From NCBI GenBank assembly GCA_018398815.1, contig CM031622.1, positions 17,143,413 to 17,207,412 on the forward strand: a DNA stretch of 64,000 nucleotides. Direction: 5' to 3'. Both the position numbers and the translations under genes were made by a program. Of this stretch, positions 21,291 to 36,704 are shown one piece after another (positions within the stretch are counted from its first letter, which is position 1; each line of letters opens with the position of its first letter). The stretch is from Conus ventricosus. Its lineage: Eukaryota; Mollusca; Gastropoda; Neogastropoda; Conidae. The notes below the pieces were generated by a model, which did no database searches, was not told where the DNA came from, and saw nothing but the letters and a program-made list of their open reading frames with translations.

Positions 21291-23982
21291 GAGTTAACGA
21301 TCTCAGGGCATTTGCTTTATTTGTATTTTGTCTTCACAACGAAGATGTTGTAAACAAAGCAAGCGATGCCACACTTCCTTCAGCAGCATTCCCTCCTTTC
21401 AGTCATGCGTCTCCCTGTTTCATTCCACTGCAGCTGGCTGCCAGTTACCGGTAGACTGACAGTTGGCCAGAATGATAAAGTACACTCAGCAGAACAACAT
21501 TTTATTACTGCAAATGACAGAGTTGGGATATGCCACACGCACAACACGAACCAGTATTTCGTGTGACATCATGAAAGACACACAGCGATTCACGTCATTC
21601 CGATCTGACGTACGTTTTGCCGGCATGCATTTTAAAGTGATGTCGACGGCGTTTCGCGCGGTTCTTGGTTCCATGGCTTGCTCCAGTCTGAGTTAACTAT
21701 TGTGAAGAATTGCCGTCAGCCAATGAGCAGCCCCGTTATGTGACATGTGATTTCAGTCCGCGGCGTATGGTAAACAATGGCTGAAAAGAAGACTGTTCCG
21801 CTTCAAACTCTGCACCTGAGCGAAACTTCCATCCTTATTTATTCCAGGGACAGGAATCTCACTGGGATCCGCAGTGATCATCATACAGCAGTCACAATCA
21901 GCGGGCAGCCAGCTGGACATCCCTGAAGATGAACTGTATTCTCTCAACGGGCAGTGAGTGCACTGGTAAGCACGATCACTGCCAGATGATCAGACCTAGA
22001 TCCAATGTGATCTGCGTTTCAAGTGTCCACTTTGTTCTTTTGAATGATGTATTGGGGAGCATGCTGCGGACAAAATGTCACCACCATACAGTGTCACACG
22101 GTCAAGACTACAGAATGTCACTCCGATAAGGAATGCAAAACTGGGTGTGGTTCTGTACCGACATGTCACTTACTCACGTCTATACCTTCGTCTCACCTGG
22201 TGCACCTATACCGCAAATAAGAGCAGGCCAGACCCGACATCAAATCAACCATTTACATATGGTGACAATTTGTTCCACAGTGGATTGAAATACGCGAACT
22301 TTCGATACAAATTCTCACACAGGTACCAGGGTAATATTCTGCACTGCAACGTCAGTACAGAATGTCGCCGGATGGCGTTTAGCACTGGGGTGACATTTTA
22401 CCTTGTAGTGACACAGTGGCGCGGTGCTGCCAGCAATATAAATACAATGGAGCAAAAAGACAAAAGTAACAAATTTCTTACAAACAAATAAATACACTGT
22501 AAGGTAGCACTGACACTCAAGAACCGACCTGTCTACAAAAACAGAATACAAACGTGGAACAGATCCACCGCTTGGGTGTACAATGAGGAGAATGTGGACG
22601 GGCATTGCCCATCTCCTCTCCAGTCTGTTGGAGCATTAAGGACACCGACATGGATTTCAGAAAATTGGTCAAGCTTATCTGGTCCCCTGTGGGCGCATGC
22701 ACCCGATACTAGACTATCTAGTAGACGGGTGGAAGAGTTTCAAATTCTTTTAAGAGATCTACAGGTGACCAAAACGCTGAGGGTAAGGGGAAGATGTGGA
22801 GGGCGGGAGAAGGGCATGGGAAAGGAGGGACGGGGGTTGTCAGCATTGGCGGTTGTTCTCATCCCTTAATGAAGCACACTCGCCTAGAAGTTAGTGTGTT
22901 AAAGGGGAAGTGGGGGGGGGGGGGGGTGAAGAGTGACACGGGGGAAAGGGAGAGAGCGGGAGTATGGCAGTGCTTATTCTCCTTCGAGTGAGAAAGAGGG
23001 ATATGTGGAGCGGAGGGAGGGGAAGGGGTCAAACATAATTCTCATGACATGTACAACATTTGGCCATGATGTGTTACGCATAGATTTATGTTTCTTAAGA
23101 ATGTGATTTGTAAGGTGATTTTTACATACACACACACCCCTTCTTCCCCCCCCCCCCCACCCACCCCTCAGATTGGACCAGAACGTGCAAGGAGAGGAGG
23201 AGGGGGTAAGGGGCTGATAACTTCCGGAACCTATGGAACCTGTTTATTCCCCCTGATTCGGGCCTACATCCAGGTATCCGTCATAGCATTCCGACCACAT
23301 ACGTGCTGAGAAACGGAGTGACCAAGTCCTGAGGGCACAACAGCACACTCAAGTCTCCGTTATAACACCACACATTTCGGCAGTGAGCAAGCAAAAAACG
23401 GCAGGGCAAAAGTTACATGAACAGCTCCGCGAACTGAAAGCCGCCGCTGAAGCAACAAGTTTGTCATTCCGAAGGTCAAAGATTTGTCACAGTATGAAAT
23501 AATAAAGAAAGTTACAAAGTCATCATGGTTTTTGTACTTGAAGGCGAGAGGGGAATCAAAAACGTAAGAACAAAAAAAATATCAACACTCGTCATCCGTT
23601 TGTCAAACACTAAGAACAATAAATCAAAGAAAGAAATGACTACATTTTGCAAGTTCACCACAAATTATGGTGAAACAATTCCATTGTCCCTGGCACACAA
23701 TCTAGATATCTAAAAACCAGTTTTTCAAAGGGAATAATACTGGAAGAACTGAACCAATATTCTTTTTTTCACAGAAGAAAATAACAGATGTCCAAATTTC
23801 ACTAATTTGAGAATCGGAAACGCGCATCAACTTCTGCCACTCAGGGACTGGGCGAAAGGGTAAAAACAACAACAACAACAAACGAAAACAAAAATTCCCT
23901 ACATCATCAGCACTCATGTAAATAACGCGCATCTACGCTCCAAGAAACAGCCCTGGCCAATCCAATTGCGCGTCACAGCCGA
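21291..23982. other. Downstream flank of the TRIM gene, no gene recognised
   Basis: Unique sequence with G-rich (22912-22926) and C-rich (23146-23160) runs. Open frames of up to 138 codons have no recognisable domain. The 3' UTR of the minus-strand TRIM gene should lie here; a minus-strand AATAAA is present near 23240, but the polyadenylation site is not established. Confidence 0.4.
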
Positions 23983-24186
23983 TCACGTGGTGCGTAACAG
24001 CCAATCGTAAACGGCCACGTGACCGTCCTCCTGCCCCACCCACAGCTTCCCTGACTGGTCCAGCATGGCACAACTGATCTTGGGAAGCAGACCACGGCTG
24101 AGGTCGGCGTCTTCGTCGGTGGTGCCTCGTTTCCACTGGATGATCTCCTCCTTCCGGCTCAGCTTGTTGCCGCTCAGCTCCACGAT
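23983..24186 (-). CDS. TRIM-type E3 ligase, exon 6 (C-terminus and stop)
   Basis: Last coding exon of the minus-strand RBCC gene. The acceptor GCGCTCAG|ATC ends at 24187. The 67 codons run in the phase left by exon 5 and stop at TGA (23983-23985). The end reads KLWVGQEDGHVAVYDWLL, a blade-like motif (W/LWVG.. DG.VAVYD) of beta-propeller (NHL or WD-like) repeats. In TRIM proteins with such C-termini the propeller recruits substrate or RNA; that role is inferred here. Confidence 0.8.
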   Translation of the reverse strand: MVELSGNKLSRKEEIIQWKRGTTDEDADLSRGLLPKISCAMLDQSGKLWVGQEDGHVAVYDWLLRTT

Positions 24187-24822
24187 CTGAGCGCACAAAA
24201 GGACAAGGCTTTGACTCAGAAACAACAGTTACACAAACAAAACAAAACTAGCGTATTTTAGGTGCGTCTTAACAGAGTCAAGCTAATTCCCATCAAATTT
24301 ACATCTGTTCATACAGATACTCACGGTGAGGTTTGTGGAATTTACTATTGACAGAAAACACAAAAGTTCATACAAACGTAGTGCAGCCATATACAATTGC
24401 TCTAATAGTTACTGGACACACTTAAAAAAAAAAAAGAAGAAATGTTACACTTTCATTACCTGTCATTTACATCCGAATTTGTAATGAACCAGTACACATC
24501 CATCCCCTAGCTCATCTGACACAGTGAAAAACATACCCTGAGATGTATATCTCGGCTCTTCACATTCCCACGCACAGAATGCAAATATTCCAGAAACAAA
24601 AGATATTCTCTCTTACCCAATAAAAAATACGTATGCATGCGCATTTACTGATAAACACGTCCCACCACCAACCACACACACACACACACACACACGTACG
24701 CACGCACGCGCGCACACACACACACACACACTCTCTCTCTCTCTCCTCTCTCCTCACGCCACCTACCCACCCACACCTGTCTCCCCTCGCCCCCCCCCCC
24801 CCCCCCCCCCCCACCCCCTTAC
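24187..24822 (-). other. Intron 5 of the TRIM gene
   Basis: GT-AG intron of 636 bp. Contains CA, CG, CT and C-rich tracts (24670-24815) right beside the donor of exon 5. Confidence 0.75.
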
Positions 24823-25131
24823 CTCTACATTCCCAGCAGCCGCGTTTGCTACCAGGACGTCCCCGACCCCGGAGCCTATGCCCCTCAATCCGCTGAGACA
24901 GCGGGGCCGCAGACCGCCCGTCTCCCCGCAGCTGGCTACCTCGGAGAAGTCGGAGTCCAGGCACAGGATCTCCGTGGCGCTGCCCAGGTAGATGCGGCCC
25001 TGCTTGCTGATGAACATGGACACGGGAGAGAACTCCGGGTGGGGCAAGGTGACCCGCTTCAGGCGGGCGCCGCTGTCACTGTAGAAAGTGAGCGACAGTT
25101 CTTTGCCGTCATGGGAGGCGAACACCAGCTC
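24823..25131 (-). CDS. TRIM-type E3 ligase, exon 5 (propeller-like region)
   Basis: Acceptor CCTTCCAG|GAG at 25132-25133 and donor GAG|GTAAGG at 24822 delimit 103 codons in phase 0. The protein alternates hydrophobic strands and turns (ELVFASHDGKELSLTFYSDS, ISKQGRIYLGSATEILCLDS, VGDVLVANAAAGNVEV), which fits repeated beta-propeller blades. No B30.2/SPRY signature is seen. It continues directly from exon 4 (..TDKR|ELVF) into exon 6 (..NVEV|IVEL). Confidence 0.82.
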
Positions 25132-28151
<3,020 letters not shown>

Positions 28152-28945
28152 CCGCTTGTCTGTGCAGGCCAGGGCAGCGGGCGGACTGAGAGGCGACACA
28201 AAGTCCCCAGCCACGTCCGTGTTAGTGTTCAGCCTCTTCACGGCGTTGGGAAGGGCAGAACCACGTAGACGAAGCCGTCCCGGGCAGGCGTGAAGTCTAC
28301 GATCTCCCCGGGAAACTCCAGGCGCTTGGCCTCGGTGAGGTCAGCGGTGATGGTGACCAGGCAGTTGCCCACGGAGGCCAGCACGGACCCATCCCTCCAG
28401 GGACACAGCTTGCGCAGCTTCCTCTGCTGCTTGGTGGAGCTTAGCATCAGCTTGTGGCGCAGCACAGGCGACTGGAACTGCACCGTCATGTAGCCGAAGG
28501 CGCTGTCCTTGGCTATCAGGGACTGGATGGCCGGGCTCATTTTGAAGGAGAAACTGCAGTGGCCCCGCGAGGGCGGCACTCTGGACATCACCGACTGGAT
28601 CCTGGCCATCAGCTTGGTCTTCTGACGCAGGAACTCTGCGTCGCCGGCCGCCATGGCGTCACTGGCTGACGTCAGCAAGGATTGCAAGGCGTTCCGCTTC
28701 TCCTGGATGTTCTTCATCTCGCCCTCCACCACCTTTGCCGATGCGGCCCTTCAGGCCGCGCACCTTCTCCGCGGACTTGTCAGCGCGCGCGCTGATGACG
28801 GAGCAGGCCTGCTGGCGCGTACTATCCACGGTCTGCACCACCAGCGGCAGCTGTCTTCAAGGGCCGTCACTCGGTGCCGGCACTCGTCCTCCAGGTCGGC
28901 CAGCGCCCCCTGTAACGTGGTCAGACTCAGCAGCTGTCGGCGAAC
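28152..28945 (-). CDS. TRIM-type E3 ligase, exon 4 (coiled coil), three single-base indels
   Basis: Acceptor GCCAAACAG|GTTCGC (28946) and donor CGG|GTGAGT (28151) give 794 bp. Three frames are used in turn: VRRQLLSLTTLQGALADLED, then PLVVQTVDSTRQQACSVISA, then VEGEMKNIQEKRNALQSLL through VRHKL-like strand-rich sequence, and finally VKRLNTNTDVAGDFVSPL. The first 120 residues are heptad-rich and helical, the RBCC coiled coil; the remainder looks like the start of the C-terminal domain. The frame changes lie near 28853, 28734 and 28250. With the net one-base deficit corrected the length is 795, exactly in phase with exons 3 and 5. No other stop is present. Sequencing error is therefore likelier than decay, but decay is not excluded. 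Confidence 0.8.
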
Positions 28946-31049
28946 CTGTTTGGCAGACAGCCCGAAGTTAGGGATAAGGTGTCCATAGTTCGTATGAAAT
29001 ACAGTAAAAAAGCCCGAAGTTAGGGATAAGGAGTTCACAGTTCGTACGACTACAGTAAACAGCCCGAAGTTTGGGATAAGGAGGAGGTCATAGTTCGTAT
29101 GACTACAGTAAACAGCCCGAAAGTCAGGGATAAGGAGTTCATAGTTCGTATGACTACAAGTCTGATTTAATTTTTATAAATAACCCTAAAGTTAGGGGTA
29201 AGCAGTTCATAGTTCGTATGACTACAATAAATAACCCTAAAGTTAGGGATAAGCAGTTCATAGTTCGTATGACTACAATAAATAACCCTTAAGTTAGGGA
29301 TAAGCAGTTCATAGTTCGTTATGACTACAATAAATAACCCTGAAGCTGGGGATAAAGAGGAGTTCATAATTCGTATGACTGCAGTAAACATCCCGAAAGT
29401 TAGGGATAAGGAGGAGTTCATAGTTCATAATTATAACCACAGTAAACAGCCCGAAAGTTTGGGATAAGGAGGAGGTCATAGTTCGTATGACTGCAGTGAA
29501 CAGCCCGAAAGTCAGGGAGAAGGGGGAGTTCATAATTCGTATGACTGCAGTAAATATCCCGCAAGTTGGGGATAAGGAGGCGTTCATAATTCGTATGACT
29601 GCAATAAACATCCCGCAATTTGGGATAAGGAGGAGTTCATAATTCGTATGACTGCAGTAAACAGCCCGAAAGTTTGGGATAAGAAGGAGTTCAAAGTTCG
29701 TATGAGTAAAGTAAACAGCCCCCAAATTAGGGATAAGGAGGAGTTCAAAAATTCGTATGACTGCAGTAAACAGCCTGAAAGTTTGGGATAAGAAGGAGTT
29801 CAAAGTTCGTATGAGTAAAGTAAACAGCCCCCAAATTAGGGATAAGAAGGAGTTCATAGATCGTATGACTACAGTAAACAGCCCGCAAGTTAGGGAGAAG
29901 GAGGAGTTCATAGATCGTATGACTTGAGTAAACAGCCCGAAAAGTGGGGATCAGAAGTAGTTTATGGCTGTTTGATTTATAGGAAAGAACCTGAAAATCT
30001 GTGATTAGCAATATTTCATAGATCGTTTAATTCATAACAGACACCCTGAAAATCAGTGACAGGGAATAGTTCATATAGTTTATAACAAACATGTAAATCA
30101 GCGATAGGAAGTGGTTCGTAGTTCATAGGCTATAGTTTATTACAAACAACATGTAAATCAGCGATAGGAAGTGGTTCGTAGTTCATAGGCTATAGTTTAT
30201 TACAAACAACATGAAAATCGGCGATAGGAAGTGGTTCGTAGTTCATAGGCTATAGTTTTACAAACAACATGAAAATCGGCGATAGGAAGTGGTTCGTAGT
30301 TCATATAGTTTATAACAAACAACATGAAAATTGGCGATATGAAGTGGTTCATAGTTCATATAGTTTATTACAAACAACATGAAAACTGGCGATAGAAAGT
30401 GGTTCATAGTTCATATAGTTTATAACAAACAGCCCGAAAATCAGAAATACAGAAGGATTCATAGTTTGTGTAGTTTATAACAAACAACCCCAAAACTGTG
30501 AACATGCAATGGTTAATAAGCCGTACAGCTTATAATAAACAGCCCGAAAATAAAGTTTGTAACCTGTTGGACAAACGTTCCGAAATCACGGGTAGTTCAC
30601 ATTTAATATTCTTTAAAACCTATTGGACAAATACTCCATGTCACCGATAGGTCACAGGTCATATTCGAGAAAACTGACTGGATAAACATTCCGGAAATCA
30701 CGTGCAGTTCACGTTTCACATTCTTTCAAATCTGTTGGGAAAAAATCCCGAAAATCAGATATTTTCACGTTTAAAAAAAACACACACAAAAAACCTGTGG
30801 GACACATCGTGAAAGTCAGAAATAGGTTATGACATGATCATGGTGCACACTCTTTAAAACCACTGGACCAAACTTTCCGACAATCAGGCCCTGGCCGTCA
30901 TAGCGCACGGACCGTTCTCATTGAACGTTTGAAACACGACCCAGCGCACTCTCTCGCAGACTTAACTGCACGTGACTAAGTCTAAGGCACTGAAACCCCC
31001 ATCCTCCCCGTCCCCCCTCCATGCCCTTCCCTGCTGCCTGCCTGCTGAC
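28946..31049 (-). other. Intron 3 of the TRIM gene, mostly minisatellite
   Basis: GT-AG intron of about 2.1 kb. From 28958 to about 30560 it is a tandem array. The rest (30560-31049) holds diverged units and unique DNA. Confidence 0.75.
28958..30560. repeat. 50-57-bp minisatellite array in intron 3
   Basis: First part (28958-29945): about 18 units like AGCCCGAAAGTTAGGGATAA followed by GGAGTTCATAGTTCGTATGACTAC. Second part (29946-30560): about 11 longer units (ACATGAAAATCGGCGATAGG, AAGTGGTTCGTAGTTCATA). The two merge gradually and share the core TCATAGTT. The 200-codon minus-strand frame at 29309-29911 is a repeat artefact. Confidence 0.9.
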
Positions 31050-31244
31050 CTCTGAGCGGTGAAGGGGCGCCTCACGATCCACGGGCACCACGCTGTGGTC
31101 CTGGCCCTGGTGCTGGGAGCAGGTGGGACGGCAGACGAGGGAGGTGCACACCCGGCAGTAGTATGCCCACTCCCCAGACCAGTGAGCCTCGCACGACAGG
31201 TCCAAGCTGGCGCTGGGCGAACTGTCCGGGCTCTTCCTGCGGGC
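31050..31244 (-). CDS. TRIM-type E3 ligase, exon 3 (B-box)
   Basis: Acceptor ATGGCAG|GCC (31245) and donor GAG|GTCAGC (31049) give 65 codons in phase 0. After a Ser/Pro-rich linker the zinc-binding residues C..H (CEAH), C..C (CRVC), C...C (CRPTC) and the histidines of SQHQGQDH match a type 2 B-box. The spacing between the third cysteine pair is one residue longer than usual. The B-box lies after the RING and before the coiled coil, as in all RBCC proteins. Confidence 0.85.
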
Positions 31245-31350
31245 CTGCCATAGTCAGTCGATCAATCAATTAATCAATCTACCAATGAATCAGCCAATCG
31301 ATCGATCGATCAATCGATTTATCAATCGATCGATCAATTAACCTGAGGAC

Positions 31351-31670
31351 CGACTTGGTTTAGTGGATAAAGCAGATTCTTGTTTCAAGGTCCAAGATTC
31401 NNNNNNNNNNNNNNNNNNNNNNNNNNNNNNNNNNNNNNNNNNNNNNNNNNNNNNNNNNNNNNNNNNNNNNNNNNNNNNNNNNNNNNNNNNNNNNNNNNNN
31501 GATCCCCGCTCAAAAAAAAAGTTAGGCTGGAGGTGATTATCTCTTTCGGAGTTAGATCTGTATTGATTCCAATCAGCTTCTTGTTCCTGAACGCATGCAT
31601 TAAGGAAAGAAAAATCTTGCCCTTACGTTAACCCCCATTCCACCTTTCGGAAGAGTGAAGGCCATCGTGA
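31351..31670 (+). mobile_element. tRNA-derived SINE interrupted by an N gap
   Basis: Head: CTTGGTTTAGTGGATAAAGC (A-box-like) running into 100 N (31401-31500). After the gap, GATCCCCGCTC and the tail AAATCTTGCCCTTACGTTAACCCCCATTCC match the tail of the SINE at 18451. The gap has a round size and is probably of unknown true length. Confidence 0.55.
31401..31500. other. Assembly gap of 100 N
   Basis: Exactly 100 N, a conventional placeholder, inside a SINE in intron 2. Confidence 0.99.
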
Positions 31671-31839
31671 GCCAGTGAGATGGAGGACACAAAAATCAAC
31701 GCAGGCACACTGGTGTCCTGTTTAGACATCGTCCTGGAAGACAGAATGTGGCTACCTTCATGACGGGAGAAGAAACGTCGCACACGCGAAAACGTCACCT
31801 GGGCCGTGAAAATGTCACCTCGAGATTCTAGCCGCGGAA

Positions 31840-32430
31840 CGAGGAGAGAAAGAAAGAAAAAGAAAGAAAGAAAGAAAGAAAGAATGGAAGGCAGAAAGAA
31901 AGAAGGCAGAAAGAAAGAATGAATGAAAGAAAGAATGAAAGAAAGCAAGAAAGAAAGAAACACAGAAAGAAAGGATGAATGAATGAAACAATAAACGAAA
32001 GAAACAATGAATGAATGAAAGAAAGAAAGGCAGAAAGAAAGAATGAATGAAAGAAAGAACGAATGAAAGAAAGAAACAATGAATGAAAGAAAGAACGAAT
32101 GAAAGAAAGAAACAATGAATGAAAGACAGACTGATAGAAAGAAAGATGGAAAGAAAGACTGGCAGAAGGAAAGAAAGAAAGGCAGAAAGAAAGAAAAACG
32201 ACAGAAAGAAAGACAGACAGAAGAAGGAAAGAAATAAAAGAAACAAACAAACAAAGAAAGAAAAACAGAAAGAAAGGCAGAAAGAATGAAAGAAAAACAC
32301 AGACAGAAGGCAGAAAGAAAGAAAGAAAAATAAAAAAAAGAAACAGGGAAAGAAGAAGGAAAGAAAGAAAGAGGGAAGAGAGAAAAACAGACAGAATTTC
32401 TGACAGACAGAATGAAAGACAAACAGACAG
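31840..32430. repeat. GAAA/GAAT/GACA purine-rich tract
   Basis: Almost pure purine tetranucleotide mixture on the plus strand. The long Phe/Ser/Leu-rich minus-strand frames (up to 264 codons) are artefacts. Confidence 0.9.
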
Positions 32431-32509
32431 AAAGGACAGACAGACATAATCAATCAGTCTGACGGAACAGGTCGATGCTGGATCTACTCCCTCCGTGTGG
32501 GCCTGCCGC

Positions 32510-32780
32510 AGGGCAGGCACTGAACGTCAATCAATTAGAACATCAAATATACCACAACAAGGCACTGAACGTCCATCAATTAAGAACATCAATATACACA
32601 ACAAGGCACTGAACGTCCATCAATTAGAACATCAATATACCACAACAAGGCACTGAACGTCCATCAATTAGAACATCAATATACCACAACAAGGCACTGA
32701 ACGTCCATCAATTAGAACATCAATATACCACAACAAGGCACTGAACGTCCATCAATTAGAACATCAATATACCACAAGTC
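32510..32780. repeat. 43-bp minisatellite
   Basis: Six copies of a unit containing GGCACTGAACGTCCATCAAT and ATCAATATACCACAACAA, nearly identical, so recently amplified. Confidence 0.9.
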
Positions 32781-33351
32781 ATCTCGCCGAACTCTCCTTA
32801 CGGCCATCCAAAGTGCACCGTCGTTGAAATCAATCATTCAACAATCCCAACCAACCAATCAATCGGCTATGCAGTATTGTATCATTCAATCAATCCAACA
32901 TATCAATCAGTTTTTATAATCAACTGGGGAGAACTGGTGCAGGTGTACCACGGCAGACTCACGCGACTTGGGAACTGCTACTGCACACTTCGCCTTCCAA
33001 CATGATTTCTGTCCCTTGTGTTGTCTGTCCTGCACCGGGATCGAAGTGAATCTTACTCCGGGGCTCCCCTAATCAAACAGCGCGTGTGCGAGCATGCATT
33101 GACATTGTGGCCCATTGGCAAGGGACTGTACAACACTGGACGAATCACGGACCCTGACTAAACTTAGTATTTACAACTAAAAGACACTGAAAAAGGAGAC
33201 GAAGTTTAAACGATCTTTTTCTAATTCAGCTTCATTCCATTTGAATTCCGCTTCATCTTCAACAAAAACAGGATGAATCGTTGTCTTAGAGGACGAAAGG
33301 TCAAACAAAGGAAATCTGTTCGACATGTGTTCAGCCATTATTTACACATTA

Positions 33352-33394
<43 letters not shown>

Positions 33395-33411
33395 CACACA
33401 GTGACACACAC

Positions 33412-33478
<67 letters not shown>
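33352..33478. repeat. CA microsatellite
   Basis: CA dinucleotides over 127 bp with three interruptions. Confidence 0.95.
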
Positions 33479-33479
<1 letters not shown>

Positions 33480-35090
33480 CCAACCACCCGCCAGATAACT
33501 TTCCAGGGTAGTACTTTTGGCAGGTCAGCATTTACAGCGTGTAACACCAACGCAGGATGCACCAGTATGGAATTACTGGTGTGTTACCGTTTCACACTGG
33601 GAGCAGAGGTTGCCTCCCTTACCTTTGTCACCACGAAACCACCACTAAACTCGGAAGAGGCCAACTCTCATTAACCGTGGCTGTGTTTGACTGACTAAAC
33701 AATACTGCAATTACCAGAAGAAAAGGACAGGAAGGGTTCTCTGCAGGTGGCGTCTAGCATACTGTAGTTTCAGAACAGAAGACGCCCCATAGTACGACTT
33801 GCTAAAAAACAACAACAACCCACTAGCACCAATGCGCGAGTTTATATTTAAGAAAAAAAAAAGGAAGGGGAAAAAAAGGAAAAGTAACGAAAAAGAAAAA
33901 CAAAAAAGGGATAAGAAAGAAGAAGAAAAAGAAAAAATGTTTGAAAAAAAAACCGGAACTTTAAAAGAAAAAAAAAGGCCCGGACATTGTTTTTCAGTTC
34001 AACAATTCCATTTCACGTGAATCATCTGAGTTTCTTATTGTAGCATCTTCGACGAGGAAAAAATATGCTCCTGTACAAGAGCTCCTGTTCGTTAAAATAT
34101 TGAAGATGACTGATTAAATTCTAGTGGTCCTGTATGCAATGTGCTGTTGTCAGGTCAGGCACCACTGAACACAACCATGTTAAGTGTCTCTGAAGCAGCA
34201 CTTTGTCTTGCGTGTGTGGCCTTATTACTCCTGACATGCACCTGCGACACTGACAACCGCCATGGATGTGGTTGTGTCAAAAGAAGTCGGGAGGAGTGGC
34301 ACAGACTTGATGCTGCGGAGAATGCGCAGAAAAAAAGAAAAAGTAAATAACTCTCTCTCTCTCTCTCTCTTGAAGATATGTATGTTTGTTAAAAGTTTTG
34401 CACGTTTTGGTTGCTGGTCAAACTTGCCTAGTTGCTAGTCACACCTAGTCCCTCACCATGGCGAGGCCCAGATGAAAAATTATATATTTGCTTATAATGT
34501 GTTACCCTTGGAAATAAAGATATCCCCTCCCTCTCTCTCTCTCTCTCTCTCTGGGCAGAACAAATTTTATCAATGCCTTGTTGTCAATCATATATTCTTG
34601 ATTTGGAGCGACAGTGTTTTCTAGTAGCAGACAAAGCTAACATTTCGCACGTGCTGGCTTGTCCCATGGCGACCAAACCAAACTACCTCGACAATCTGAC
34701 GTCTGCATCCTCCCTCCTATGCCCACCGCTCCGCTCCCCCATCTCCCGCTCCCTTCCCCTACACATGCTGACCGGTCCTTTGGTATGTAAAACATAGCCC
34801 TCATACTGAAAAAAAAAAGACATCTCAAATTCACTACCGGACATGTGATTCTAGTATCAACAACAAACAGAACGACTAGCAAGGACGAAAGTTTAAATCT
34901 GATTAAAAATTGAAAGACAACGAACTAAGTAACTGCAAAATTTCGTTTTATGTAAACAATACGTATAAAAGTTGTGAAGAAAAAAAGAAAGAAAGAAAAA
35001 TATATCATGAAGCAAAAATTCAAAGATGCAAACATAGGCAGAACGAAAGGATAGGAGAGTAAGAAGGAAGAAAGAAAGAAAGGCACCTAC

Positions 35091-35165
35091 CATGTCTTTG
35101 GGTTGCGGTGCACCAGACTCGGAGCTCCATCTGCCAGACAGAAATGGTGCCAGATAGAAGTTCAC
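35091..35165 (-). CDS. TRIM-type E3 ligase, exon 2 (RING-B-box linker)
   Basis: Acceptor GTTTTCCAG|GTG (35166-35167) and donor ATG|GTAGGT (35090) delimit 25 codons: VNFYLAPFLSGRWSSESGAP, then QPKDM. The motif (F)xVNFYLAPFL matches the segment following the RING in TRIM proteins (usually F..N..L..L). Exon 1 ends in TTCCAG, giving FQ|VNFYL across the junction, which supports the join over the 15.9 kb intron. Confidence 0.82.
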
Positions 35166-35260
35166 CTGGAAAACAAACATGAGAAGATTAGGCATCTCGA
35201 AAATCAGCCGTCGGAGATTAATTACGTCCTTTTGCTAAATGTAAGCACTACGTCTCAGAT

Positions 35261-35333
<73 letters not shown>

Positions 35334-35335
35334 AC

Positions 35336-35426
<91 letters not shown>

Positions 35427-35477
35427 ATAAAAATGGCACTATGAGATGACGATGATCTCGACACTTACTTCAAGGCA

Positions 35478-35544
<67 letters not shown>

Positions 35545-36704
35545 CTTGCTGTATTAAAGAACCGTATACAACGACCTTCAAAAAGTAAATAATAAACAAG
35601 TATGGTAACTTTCGCTCCCAAGATGAAATAACCACACGCCCATAACTCAAAAACGAAAGCAACTGTTACAGGCGTGTAATTGTTTCATAATGTATTGCTT
35701 ACTATCCCCTGCCTCGTTTAAGACCTCTTTTTTTATCTTCAATTAACTTCACAAAGAGCTTACAGTCCAGACTCCTGACAGGCCAACTCCCAACCCACGT
35801 CCAACTAACTACACGATCTATCCGTTGATCCCTGTCTGTTCACCATGTGATGAGTGGTCATCGGTCAGAGCGTCATATCGCTCTCCCATCCCGTGAACTT
35901 GATCATCCGGATATCTGCTATTGCCAGGGTCACAACTTGCCACCGGAAAATCCGCTGGTCACGTCATGGCCCTTAACACTGTGATAGCAGAGGTGGCTGT
36001 TCAACGAAAGAAGGAAGGAGAATACCTTCTCTCTCTTTCACACACTCCCACCTCCCCCCTTTCTCTCTCCGTCCGTCAGTATGTTTGATTTAGTTCATCT
36101 GCAAATCCCTCAACTGACATCTGTACGCTTCACAGTTATGATTATGAAGAGTGAACACTCGATTTCAATGCGATCTTTTTTTTGTGTGTGCTGTAAAATG
36201 AACCAATTCGGAAAAATACTGTCAAAATGAACCTGGCATTTATCGTTACAATAATCATACTTGTAGCCTACAAGCTATCACCATCATTATATATCATTAT
36301 TGTAAGACTGTTAACATAATGACCAGTATCACGATTATAGCTGCCATCGCTATCACACATGTTCCAAGGTCTGCATTGTACAGACGGGAAAGAAGACGCA
36401 TTCCCGAGAGTGGAGTGGAACCAGGTTGTCTTCAAATTCCCTGTGGAATTCCAGGTCAACACACAGTCTTGAGGTTCAGATAAGTTCAAACAAAAGTTCA
36501 TAGGAAATTTTAACCGACTGTTGGAGAGAGATATTTCCCAGTTTCTGCATACAGACTGTACAAACAGGTGGTGCTTTGTGTTATCATCACCTTCAATGTT
36601 ACCAAATCCCTCCCCCTCCCAAATCGCTGCCCATCCCTCACCACACACACACACATTCCTCCCTCCCCGCCCCCCCCCCCCCCCCCCACTTTCCCACACA
36701 TGCA
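35166..36704 (-). other. Intron 1, part left of the Polinton
   Basis: GA tract with TG (35260-35424), CT tract (35480-35537) and a C run (36670-36687) just before the Polinton. No gene is recognised. Confidence 0.65.

Larger units (their letters stand above)
31245..35090 (-). other. Intron 2 of the TRIM gene, repeat-rich, with assembly gap
   Basis: GT-AG intron of 3.8 kb. It contains ATCA/ATCG tracts (31255-31340), a SINE with an N gap, a GAAA-type purine tract (31840-32430), a 43-bp minisatellite (32510-32780), a CA tract (33352-33478), A-rich sequence (33849-33975) and CT tracts (34350-34550). A small plus-strand open frame at 34141-34350 is discussed in the findings. Confidence 0.7.

Noticed and set aside
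22075..22491. 138-codon plus-strand frame downstream of the TRIM gene
   Set aside because: No recognisable motif and no exon-like boundaries.
29309..29911. 200-codon minus-strand frame with regular repeats (ELLLIPNFRAVYCSHTNY type)
   Set aside because: It is the minisatellite of intron 3 read in one frame; other frames and units are also open, there is no start context, and it lies between two exons of the TRIM gene.
31628..32520. Phe/Ser/Leu-rich minus-strand frames up to 264 codons, looking like membrane proteins
   Set aside because: They come from a GAAA-type purine microsatellite.
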